64,000 bases of DNA from CAYTLW01 sp964438735 (GTDB taxonomy: Bacteria > Myxococcota_A > UBA9042). The notes below the pieces were generated by a model. The model was not told the DNA's origin. It ran no database searches and worked only from the letters and a program-made list of their open reading frames with translations. How positions within the stretch are numbered: the first letter of the stretch is position 1; each line of letters opens with the position of its first letter. Position numbers and translations under genes: made by a program. Below, in pieces: positions 57,344-64,000 of this stretch. The DNA is taken from NCBI GenBank assembly GCA_964438735.1, contig CAYTLW010000023.1:1-64000 (forward strand), read 5' to 3'.

Positions 57344-59244
57344 GGCCGACCTCTGCTGGCAACGCCTTGCACATTGAAGTCGGTCCGCTGCGCCGCCAGC
57401 TTCTTCAACGCGGCCTGCAATCCGGTCGGCAGCCTGCTCTGACGGATGACCAGCGCCGTCGGCCGTGCGGCGCCCCTTGCCGGTCGCGGACCGAGTCCGA
57501 TGGCCTCGGCGTGGCTCAGTCCTCGCAGGTCCGAGCGTTCCATGGTCAAAGCGGACCCTGGCAGCAACATCAACGCATCCGGACCCGTCGCCGAGAGGCG
57601 CACATCGCGCAGAAGCACCCGGGCGCCGGGCAGGACCACCAGCAGCCGCCCCCGACCAGCGATCGTCAGGTGGTCCAAGGTGATGTCGACGGAACGCCCG
57701 CCAGGATCGCCCAGGATCAGCAGATAGCGCCCGGACCGATCCCAGTTCATGGGCGCGTTCGGGCCCGGCCGCGCGGCCGAGTCCTTGACCAGGGCCGCCC
57801 GCCGGATGGTCAGCGCCCGACCGACCGCACCGGAGACCGCCAGCGGTCCGCCCGACAAGCCGCCTGGCGCGCCGCGGATGACCATGCTGCGGCCGACCAG
57901 GGTGTCCGGGGCGAGCGCGTGCACGTTGGCGGGCACCTGGGCGGTGGCCACCTCGCCTGGCCAGCCGGCCGACAGCCGCGACAGGTTGCCCGCACGCGGC
58001 CTGTATGCACCACGTCGAGCCGACCTGCGCTCGCCAGCGCCAGGCACCCTGCGCAAGCCGGAAGCGCCGCCGTCTCGCAGCAGGCTCCGGGATGCCTTGC
58101 GGGTGTGGAACCACCAATTGAGTCGGTGGGTCTGGCCGTCGATGGTCAACGTGGCCTCGATCGCGTAGCGGGTGTTGGCCTTCAAAGGCCGTTGAGGCAT
58201 CAACATGACCTGGTCGAAGTTGCGGCGATACGCCTGCTGAATCTGGCTGCGCTTCTTGTCCGCGACCACGCCGCCGGCACCGTAGATGCCCATGGGCGGC
58301 TTCTTGACCGCCGGTCGCGTGGGATCGGCCAGCCACAGCGGCACCTCGGCACCGTCGGGACCGCGTATGACCGCCTGCACTGCGGTCAGGTATTTCGAAT
58401 CGCGTGGCAGCAGGTGAATGGTGGCCGGGTAGCCGGTGGGTCGGGCGCCAGGCGGGCGCGGATCGGGCCGCTCGCCGGGAAACAGGGTCGGCACGTCGGT
58501 CCAGCCGTCGGGCGGGAAGCGGATGAAGCGCGGAACTTGGGAACGCCGGGCGCGATCGCGCTTGAACGGAAAGAGATGGATGCCGCAATTCATGAACACT
58601 CGAGCGTGCGAGCCGGCGCGCTGGAACGTCTGCCTGGCTGCCGAACCGCCGCTGGCGACGCCCACCCGGCCCGAGACGCGGGCCACGAATTGAGCCCGGT
58701 GGTAGGGGCCGGCCAGGAAGCCTTCGAGCGCTTTTTCAGGCGTCTTGGAACCAAATGAGATGCCCGAAGAGCGCGCCGCTCGGTCGCCTTCGGCCGAATA
58801 GCCAGGATCGGAACGGCGCTCGAAATGGCCGTCGGGCGGCTTGCCCGCCTTGCAACGCCGCACGTGATAGCGCACGTGGGCTTGTCCTGCGGCGCTCAAC
58901 TCGGCGGAGAAGCGCCAGGCCGGCAGCCCCATTCGCCTTCGCAAGCGAGCCAACTGGTCCAAAGCCTCGCGGTGATTGGCCGGCAGGGCATCGAAGGCGC
59001 CGCGGTCGGACGCGGGCACATGGATGCCAGGGGAAGCCGCTTTGGTTGTCGCAGGCGCGCGGGTGGGAGAAGTGACAGGGGTGTCGGCCGCCGCCGCTGG
59101 CGGCGCATGGACCGTCGAGGGTGCGATCGCCGTCTGCCGGGCGGCGCCACAGCCCAACGAGCAGAGCGCCCCGACCAACGCCGCGAGCGTGGCGATGCGC
59201 GCGGTCGCCGCGGTCGTACCTGGCACCCGCTGCGCTTGCTGCAC
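57340..59244 (-). CDS. CAP/SCP-domain lipoprotein with C-terminal beta-helix-like region
   Basis: 634 residues from a GTG with GGAGGGG five bases upstream, giving a lipoprotein signal ending LVGALCSLGC. After a Pro/Ala-Thr linker, residues about 70-230 resemble the CAP (Cys-rich secretory/PR-1) fold: LDQLARLRRRMGLPAWRFSAELSAAGQAHVRYHV, HFERRSDPGYSAEGD and EGFLAGPYHRAQFV. A middle Ig-like portion (LPRDSKYLTAVQAVIRGPDGAEV, NTRYAIEATLTIDG) follows. The end has repeated LTI/VTI/VLL segments (VDITLDHLTIAGRGRLLVVLPGARVLLRDVRLSATG) like a right-handed beta helix. It is coupled to the downstream secreted protein. Role unknown. Confidence 0.7.
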   Translation of the reverse strand: MQQAQRVPGTTAATARIATLAALVGALCSLGCGAARQTAIAPSTVHAPPAAAADTPVTSPTRAPATTKAASPGIHVPASDRGAFDALPANHREALDQLARLRRRMGLPAWRFSAELSAAGQAHVRYHVRRCKAGKPPDGHFERRSDPGYSAEGDRAARSSGISFGSKTPEKALEGFLAGPYHRAQFVARVSGRVGVASGGSAARQTFQRAGSHARVFMNCGIHLFPFKRDRARRSQVPRFIRFPPDGWTDVPTLFPGERPDPRPPGARPTGYPATIHLLPRDSKYLTAVQAVIRGPDGAEVPLWLADPTRPAVKKPPMGIYGAGGVVADKKRSQIQQAYRRNFDQVMLMPQRPLKANTRYAIEATLTIDGQTHRLNWWFHTRKASRSLLRDGGASGLRRVPGAGERRSARRGAYRPRAGNLSRLSAGWPGEVATAQVPANVHALAPDTLVGRSMVIRGAPGGLSGGPLAVSGAVGRALTIRRAALVKDSAARPGPNAPMNWDRSGRYLLILGDPGGRSVDITLDHLTIAGRGRLLVVLPGARVLLRDVRLSATGPDALMLLPGSALTMERSDLRGLSHAEAIGLGPRPARGAARPTALVIRQSRLPTGLQAALKKLAAQRTDFNVQGVASRGRP

Positions 59245-59339
59245 CTGCCCCTCCACGATCGGAGGAGCATGGTAGCACGCAGCCCTGCCAACGGCGTCGA
59301 TGAGCGCAGATCTGCCCGAAGCCTGGAGACCTGAATCGC

Positions 59340-60155
59340 CTAGATGTTGAACCAGGGAGTGACCCAGACGTACTTCACGTTCAGGGCCAGCCGCAGGGCC
59401 ATCTTGACCGGCAACGCCATCATGGTCTGAAACAGCAACGCTGTGATGGCGAAGCGTACAAAGCCGATCTCCTGCATGGCGGCGGAGCTCTTCTTCCAGA
59501 TCCACGGCAGGAAGCCGACGCCGTACCAGAGGAGGCAGGCGAAAGCGCCAAAGATGAACGCCGAGCCGTCGCCGTCGATGCCGAAGACATCCGACAGGTT
59601 GCGGGAGGTGAGGTCGAGTGGTTTGGCGATGTCCCAGCGCTCCCAGGGCCAGTACCAGTTCCAGCCCGGTCCGCGGCAGAAGACGCCGATGAGGATGGGC
59701 ACGATCCAAAGGGCGAGGAAGCCGAACATGAACGTGGCGATGGCGAACTTGCGCTCGCTCCACGTGTAGTAGCCGTTGCCCTTGGGGTTGCGATCCAGGT
59801 AGGGGATCAGGATGAGGCCGCCGATGATGAGCAGGGGCAACATCACGCCGGCGATCCACGGGTCGAAGTAGACCAGCATCTCCTGCAAGCCGAGGAAATA
59901 CCACGGCGCCTTGGAGGGGTCGGGCGTGCGGTTGGGGTCGGCCGGGAACTCCAGCGGCGCGTCGATGGTGATGGACCACACGGTGAGAATCACCATGGCG
60001 GCGACCATGACCAGGAACTCGATCCGGACCAGGTAGGGCCAGGTAGAGACGCGATCCGGACGCGTGGGATCTGCCGGCGCTGCGGAATCGACGTCGTGCC
60101 GGCGCATGTCCTTGCGGCGAAGGCTTGGGCGGCCGGGATCGGGGCGTTTGCTCAT
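59340..60155 (-). CDS. Cytochrome b C-terminal (subunit IV-like) membrane subunit of a bc-type complex
   Basis: 271 residues with a basic, Asp-rich leader and about five membrane helices. The quinol-site region PDPSKAPWYFLGLQEMLVYFDPWIAGVMLP contains the PWY motif corresponding to PEWY of cytochrome b. Other membrane-spanning stretches are FLVMVAAMVILTVWSI, PLLIIGGLILIPYL, FIFGAFACLLWYGVGFLPW and FAITALLFQTMMALPV. It is split from the haem-binding half, as in b6f-type or epsilon/delta-proteobacterial complexes. It follows the 55-residue peptide by an ATGA overlap and is the last gene of the operon seen here. Confidence 0.9.
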   Translation of the reverse strand: MSKRPDPGRPSLRRKDMRRHDVDSAAPADPTRPDRVSTWPYLVRIEFLVMVAAMVILTVWSITIDAPLEFPADPNRTPDPSKAPWYFLGLQEMLVYFDPWIAGVMLPLLIIGGLILIPYLDRNPKGNGYYTWSERKFAIATFMFGFLALWIVPILIGVFCRGPGWNWYWPWERWDIAKPLDLTSRNLSDVFGIDGDGSAFIFGAFACLLWYGVGFLPWIWKKSSAAMQEIGFVRFAITALLFQTMMALPVKMALRLALNVKYVWVTPWFNI

Positions 60156-60319
60156 CGCCGCATCTCCTCGCCGATGTCTTCCTTGCGGCCTTCCTCGATC
60201 AACTTGTCATTGCGACGGGCCTGCTTCCACCAGACCCAGATCAGGTAGATCACACCGAAAACCATCGCCACGATGGGGATGTTATCCGGCTTGGTCAGGA
60301 TTTCGAGGAACTGTTCCAC
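60152..60319 (-). CDS. 55-residue single-span membrane protein in the bc operon
   Basis: Found by reading the gap between the two cytochrome b genes. It starts at a GTG (60319), seven bases after the upstream stop, and its TGA overlaps the next ATG (ATGA). The product starts MEQFLEILTKPDNIPIVAM, has one membrane helix (VAMVFGVIYLIWVWW) and a charged cytoplasmic tail (KQARRNDKLIEEGRKEDIGE). The position and exact spacing argue that it is real. It may be a small stabilising subunit comparable in kind to CcoQ or PetL-type peptides; no homology is claimed. Confidence 0.75.
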   Translation of the reverse strand: MEQFLEILTKPDNIPIVAMVFGVIYLIWVWWKQARRNDKLIEEGRKEDIGEEMRR

Positions 60320-60326
60320 GGCAGAC

Positions 60327-61154
60327 TCAGACCTCCTCTTCCGGCTCGGGCGGCCCGGAGAAGCCGTCCTTGCGAATGCGCCAGAAGTGCACCGCCAGGA
60401 AGACGCAGAGGATCAAGGGCAGGAAGATGCAGTGCAACACATAGAAGCGCAGGATCGCCGGATCGCCCACCCGCGGCCCGCCCAGCAGCAGCGCCCGCAT
60501 GTCGGTGCGATCGGTCACCCCGGTCAGCTCGGCGCCGGGACCCTCGTGACCCAGAAAAGGCGTCGCCGCGGCCATGTTGGTGCCGACCGTGACCGCCCAC
60601 TGCGCCAGCTGATCCCAGGGCAACAGGTAGCCGGTGAACGACAGCAGCAAGGTCAGCGTGAGCAACACCACGCCGACACCCCAGTTGAACTCGCGCGGCG
60701 GCTTGTAGGAGCCCGACAGGAAGACCCGCAACATGTGCAACCAGACCAGGATCACCATGGCGTGGGCGGCCCAGCGATGCATGTTGCGCTGGATCATGCC
60801 GAAGGGGATCTCGTGTTCGAGATTCTTCATGTCCAGGTAGGCATGGGCGGCGGTGGGCCGGTAGTAGAACATCAGGATCACGCCGGTGACGACGGTGACC
60901 ACGAACATCAAGAAGGTCAGCCCGCCCATCCCCCAGGTGTAGCGCAGGCGCAGGCCATGCCGACGGACCGACGGCGGATGCAGGTGCAGGAACACGTTCA
61001 TCGTGATCTGCAGCAGGCGGTTGCGGCGGGAGTCGTCGTAGGGATGCCGCATGACCGAGTCGTAGAGGTGGCGCCAGAAGCCAGGCGGCGGCTCCGGAGC
61101 GGGATCGGGAGCGGGATCGGGAGCGGGAGCGGGAGGTGGGGTGGGCTGGCTCAT
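60327..61154 (-). CDS. Cytochrome b N-terminal haem-binding subunit of a bc-type complex
   Basis: 275 residues. A Pro/Ala/Asp-rich cytoplasmic leader is coded by a short tandem DNA repeat. Four membrane helices carry the b-haem histidines: MIQRNMHRWAAHAMVILVWLHMLRVF on one helix and VLHCIFLPLILCVFLAVHFWRIRK on the other. LLLSFTGYLLPWDQLAQWAVTVGTNMA is the conserved quinone-site loop (GYLLPWDQ), which strongly identifies the family. It oxidises and reduces quinol in the inner membrane. It overlaps the Rieske stop (ATGA). Together with the next two genes it makes a split cytochrome b. Confidence 0.95.
   Translation of the reverse strand: MSQPTPPPAPAPDPAPDPAPEPPPGFWRHLYDSVMRHPYDDSRRNRLLQITMNVFLHLHPPSVRRHGLRLRYTWGMGGLTFLMFVVTVVTGVILMFYYRPTAAHAYLDMKNLEHEIPFGMIQRNMHRWAAHAMVILVWLHMLRVFLSGSYKPPREFNWGVGVVLLTLTLLLSFTGYLLPWDQLAQWAVTVGTNMAAATPFLGHEGPGAELTGVTDRTDMRALLLGGPRVGDPAILRFYVLHCIFLPLILCVFLAVHFWRIRKDGFSGPPEPEEEV
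61098..61134. repeat. Short tandem repeat inside the cytochrome b gene
   Basis: Two 12-bp units AGCGGGATCGGG followed by two 6-bp AGCGGG units encode the Pro-Ala-Pro-Asp leader of cytochrome b. It is in frame (6 and 12 bp) and could vary in length by slippage without breaking the gene. Confidence 0.7.
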
Positions 61155-61693
61155 GCGTCCCCCTCATCGCCTTCCTGCACGTGCACGAAAGCGCCATCGG
61201 CCTTCCAGGCGGCTTCCTTGAAACGTCTGCTGACGTCCACCCAGAGGTTGCCGGCATCGTCGGTCCAGATGCGGGCCCGCTCCAGCGGGCGGGGGGCGGG
61301 TCCTTCGAAGTTGACCCCTGCGCTGGTGAAGCCGGAGCCGTGGCAGGGGCACTTGAACTTGTTCTCGCTGCCATACCAGCGCGGCGTGCAGCCAAGGTGG
61401 GTGCAACGGGCGAAGACGGCGTAGAGGTCGCTGGTCTCGCGGACCAGGAAGACGCGCCACTCGCTCAGGTAGCGATCGCTGACCGAGTCGCGCTTGTAAT
61501 CGGCGGGGCGACCCGCTGCGAACATGGTCGGCGGCTCGATGGGCGCGCGGCGGAAGAGCAGGCGAACAAAAGCGAGGGTGCCGGCGAGCAGGGAGCCGCC
61601 CACGGCCGCCCAGCCGCCTGCGGTCAAGATGTCACGCCGCCCCCAGAGGTGTCCGGGTCGCGCGGGCTCGGTGGGCGGCTGGCCTTCGCTCAT
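61151..61693 (-). CDS. Rieske 2Fe-2S subunit of a bc-type complex
   Basis: 180 residues. A twin-Arg-like leader (GRRDILTAGGWAAVGGSLLAGTLAF) and one membrane anchor precede the Rieske domain. Cluster ligands are C97 and H99 (CTHLGC) and C115 and H118 (CPCHGSGF); C102 and C117 form the usual disulfide. GVNFEGPAPRPL is the Pro loop. It moves electrons from quinol to the c-type haem subunit. It is coupled by 4-bp overlaps to both the multihaem cytochrome and cytochrome b genes. Confidence 0.95.
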   Translation of the reverse strand: MSEGQPPTEPARPGHLWGRRDILTAGGWAAVGGSLLAGTLAFVRLLFRRAPIEPPTMFAAGRPADYKRDSVSDRYLSEWRVFLVRETSDLYAVFARCTHLGCTPRWYGSENKFKCPCHGSGFTSAGVNFEGPAPRPLERARIWTDDAGNLWVDVSRRFKEAAWKADGAFVHVQEGDEGDA

Positions 61694-64000
61694 GGACTCC
61701 CCGTGGCGTTGTCGGCGGGCTGGTCGGGTGCGGCTTCGGTCGGCGTGGCCGGTGACGCGCTGTCAACGGTGGGATCATCGTCGGGGCGACCCGCCGGTTG
61801 CAAGCCCAGATGCATCAGGTGGTCCACCAGCAGGTCGATCTGGGCCTTGGCGTCGCCACCGAGCAGCTCCGGCGCCGGCGACTGGCCATGGGGGAAGAAC
61901 TGCGGCATGCGGGTGCCCGGCAGGAGCTTGTTCGGATCGACGATGAAACGGCGCACCCAGTCCGGGTCCAGGCGCTCGCGGGCCAGGGCCAGGTCGGGCG
62001 CCAGGTCGGCGGTCTTGACCTCCTTGCCGGTCTTGAGCATGTGGCAGGTCACGCACTTGAGCTCGGTGAAGAAGCGCGCCCCCATCTCGGCCCGCTGTGG
62101 CGTGATGGCGCCCGTGGACAGCTGCCGGAAGGGCGCCTGCTTGCCCGCCTCTGCGGCGAACCAGTGCACCAACGTGCTGGCCTGCTCGCGGGTCAGGCCG
62201 AAGCGCGGCATGCGCAGGGCGAGCCACGGGCGAACCGGCGTGGGCGCGACCAGGAAGCGATACATGAAGCCGGGTTGCAGCTTGCCGCCGACGCCGTCCA
62301 GGGGTGGCGGACCGAGCCAGGCGTCGGCGTAGAAGCGCTGGATGTCGCCGGGCCGACCGTCCATCAAGTGGCAGTTCTGGCAGCCCCGATCATCCAGCAA
62401 TCCTCTGGCCTTACGTGCCAGTCGAGCGGCCGGTGGATCGTGGCGGTAGTTCGGCGACACCCTCTTGCCCACCAGACCGCGCAGGTAGACCGACAGGGCC
62501 AGGACCTCACCCTCGTCCAGCGGGTATCGGGGCATGACCTGCACGATGGCCTCGGTCTCGAAGCGGCGTGGCGACTGCAACTTGATGCGTGTGTAGCGCT
62601 CCCAGGTGCGTTTATCCCGCTTGGGCGGGATGTCGCCGAAGAAGAGGTCGTGGGGGTCCTTGCGACCGTAGGCCACCAGATCGGGGCCGGGTCGACCGGC
62701 ATCTTCGAATCCGGGGATCTCGTGGCAGCCAGCGCAGCCATAGTCGCTGATCAGCTTGCGGCCCAGGTCGATCCAGGCCGGGTCCAGGGTGCCGGTGAGC
62801 TCTTCGGGCACGGGCGGCGGCTCGGGACCCTGGGCCTTGGCCCAACTGGACAGGGCCAGGGCCTCGTTGCGGGTCAGTCGCATGTCGGGCATTCGAGCAT
62901 CGGGCCAATAGGACACCGGCGAGCGCAACCAGGCGTACAGGAAGCCATGCTTTGTGCGGGAGCCGACCTCGCCCAGCTGCGGACCGAAGTCGATGGGGCT
63001 CACCGCCGCGGGCGCTTCCACGGCCTCCTCCTCTTCCTCCACGTCGCCGCCAAATGCAGCCCAGGAGTCATCGGCGGCCTCCTCCTGCACCGACTCGTCG
63101 CGCAGGGACAGCGCATCGCGACCTTCGACGCCCACCTCGTGACAGCCGCGGCAGCCGATGGTGTCAAACAGCTGCTGACCCCGCTCCACCAGCGACGGAT
63201 CGGCGGCCGGTGCCTTCTCGGCCGCCGGCCAGGGCTTGGACGAGGCGGCCAGGTAGATAGTCATGGCCAGCGACTCCTTGTCGCGCCGCCGCGCCATCTC
63301 GGGATCCTTGTCCGCGCCAGGCCAGAAATCGGGCATCCGATAGCCCCGGCGGCGCTGCTTCGGATCGCGAATCCAGCGCAGCATCCAGCCGCGGTCCAGC
63401 TTGCTGTCGACGTGCATCAACGAGGGAGCGCGCCTTGGCAGCTCGTCCTGGTCGGCGGTGGCGTGGCAGCCGGTGCACCCCAACTGGCGGAACAGGCGCC
63501 GTCCTTTGCCCAGCAGGGGCGCGTCGACCAGCGTCTCGTCGCCCGGATGGCAGCCCAGACAGCTTGACTGGGCGAAGGGCTCGGGCAGCAGCGGCGTGGC
63601 CCAGTAGTGATCGTCCTCGCCATGGGCGGTGCCGGCGGTCAGCGCGAGGCCCTGACCCCGGTGGCAGGAGGTGCAGCCGTAGCGGATCACGGGGTGATTG
63701 CCCAGCAAGACCTCGCGACGTGGATGCACGCGCAGAGCCGCCGGCACCTTGTCGCCGGTCATGCGCGCATCGTCGATTCCGGCGTGGCAGGTGGTGCAGC
63801 GATCGATGACGCCGATATCAGGCGCCACCACCTGGCGGATGGCCACGCCCATGCGGCCGCCTCGGGCCTGGTCGTATTGGGTCTGCCACTCTTTCCAGGG
63901 CCGCCGGACCCAGGCCTCGTCGACCACCGCCCACACGGTGACCAGACCGAATCCCAACGCCAACGCCACGAACCAGGTGCGCAGGGAGCGGTCCTCGTCG
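61690..64000 (-). CDS. Octahaem cytochrome c subunit of the bc-type complex (5' end beyond the window)
   Basis: At least 769 residues. The frame is still open at the right edge (reads DEDRSLRTWF before a GTG at 63969), so the true start lies outside. An N-terminal membrane helix (ALALGFGLVTVWAVV) anchors it. Eight canonical CXXCH motifs are present: CTTCH, CTSCH, CLGCH, CTGCH, CRGCH, CAGCH, CQNCH and CVTCH. Repeated M-P-x-F or M-P-D-M stretches (GYRMPDFWPG, ARMPDMRLT, LRMPRFGLT, TRMPQFFPH) are likely Met ligands for class I domains. The C-terminus is acidic and Pro/Ala-rich. It replaces cytochrome c1, so electrons can branch to several partners. Confidence 0.92.
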   Translation of the reverse strand, partial: DEDRSLRTWFVALALGFGLVTVWAVVDEAWVRRPWKEWQTQYDQARGGRMGVAIRQVVAPDIGVIDRCTTCHAGIDDARMTGDKVPAALRVHPRREVLLGNHPVIRYGCTSCHRGQGLALTAGTAHGEDDHYWATPLLPEPFAQSSCLGCHPGDETLVDAPLLGKGRRLFRQLGCTGCHATADQDELPRRAPSLMHVDSKLDRGWMLRWIRDPKQRRRGYRMPDFWPGADKDPEMARRRDKESLAMTIYLAASSKPWPAAEKAPAADPSLVERGQQLFDTIGCRGCHEVGVEGRDALSLRDESVQEEAADDSWAAFGGDVEEEEEAVEAPAAVSPIDFGPQLGEVGSRTKHGFLYAWLRSPVSYWPDARMPDMRLTRNEALALSSWAKAQGPEPPPVPEELTGTLDPAWIDLGRKLISDYGCAGCHEIPGFEDAGRPGPDLVAYGRKDPHDLFFGDIPPKRDKRTWERYTRIKLQSPRRFETEAIVQVMPRYPLDEGEVLALSVYLRGLVGKRVSPNYRHDPPAARLARKARGLLDDRGCQNCHLMDGRPGDIQRFYADAWLGPPPLDGVGGKLQPGFMYRFLVAPTPVRPWLALRMPRFGLTREQASTLVHWFAAEAGKQAPFRQLSTGAITPQRAEMGARFFTELKCVTCHMLKTGKEVKTADLAPDLALARERLDPDWVRRFIVDPNKLLPGTRMPQFFPHGQSPAPELLGGDAKAQIDLLVDHLMHLGLQPAGRPDDDPTVDSASPATPTEAAPDQPADNATGSP

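Noticed and set aside
1..64000. tRNA, rRNA, CRISPR arrays, replication origin, riboswitches
   Set aside because: Reading the intergenic regions on both strands gave no cloverleaf, no regular repeat-spacer array, no DnaA-box cluster and no riboswitch core that I could recognise.

Overview
The window is 64 kb of GC-rich DNA (roughly two thirds G+C). It comes from a large-genome bacterium of the old deltaproteobacterial group, most plausibly Myxococcota or the related Bradymonadota. The evidence is the gene style: many lipoproteins, Asp/Ala-rich and Cys-rich surface proteins, DUF4215 (myxococcal Cys-rich) repeats, a TIGR03790 protein, MYXO-CTERM-like C-terminal tails, CHASE2 and GAF cyclases and numerous c-type cytochromes. 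No rRNA, tRNA, CRISPR array or phage module was seen. The taxonomy is inferred from content, not from a marker gene.

Layout. 0-2.1 kb: a GMC-type flavin oxidoreductase with a translationally coupled small partner. 2.1-8.1 kb: a sensory block with a FecR protein and an OmpA/TSP3 protein (coupled), an HD-domain phosphohydrolase, and a CHASE2-class III cyclase-PilZ-like protein that carries the residues typical of guanylate cyclases. 8.2-10.9 kb: a one-strand redox block (ECF sigma factor, thioredoxin, glutaredoxin-DUF302 fusion, YaaA). 10.9-21 kb: surface or periplasmic proteins, a ferritin-like/ATP-grasp-like fusion, a 1724-residue modular lipoprotein and a DsbA-like lipoprotein. 21-24.6 kb: a DUF483 protein coupled to a radical SAM protein, then arsR-arsM with a readable promoter and operator. 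24.7-30.8 kb: a TIGR03790 protein, a tandem-GAF cyclase, a methyltransferase and a START-domain protein. 30.8-32.5 kb: a RAYT-like single-copy transposase flanked by short repeats.

32.5-40.5 kb holds a dense c-type cytochrome cluster: a dihaem lipoprotein, a beta-barrel with its own N-terminal haem motif, two lipoproteins with CX3CH and CX4CH motifs, a DUF4266 lipoprotein, a DUF3570 barrel, a protein with at least nine haem motifs and a lipoprotein. The gene content suggests an outer-membrane electron-transfer conduit. 40.5-43.7 kb: a membrane glycosyltransferase coupled to a protein resembling the 5-hydroxymethyluracil DNA kinase helical domain joined to an AAA_28 ATPase, then an OsmC protein. 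43.8-52.4 kb: a P-domain/DUF4215 surface protein, an AlkD-like protein coupled to a secreted SGNH esterase, an Agd3-like polysaccharide deacetylase and an RNase III with a long N-terminal extension. 52.5-59.2 kb: an apparent fusion of LtrA with an inward-rectifier (KirBac) potassium channel, then poorly characterised secreted proteins. 59.3-64 kb: a quinol-cytochrome c oxidoreductase operon (octahaem cytochrome c, Rieske, split cytochrome b and a 55-residue membrane peptide) that runs off the right edge.

The two cytochrome loci could connect functionally: the bc-type complex takes electrons from quinol, and the 32-40 kb cluster offers multihaem carriers and barrels for passing them to or through the outer membrane. 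That connection is an inference. The most unusual single proteins are the LtrA-Kir fusion, the predicted guanylate cyclase beside an HD phosphohydrolase, and the chromosomal base-kinase-like protein.
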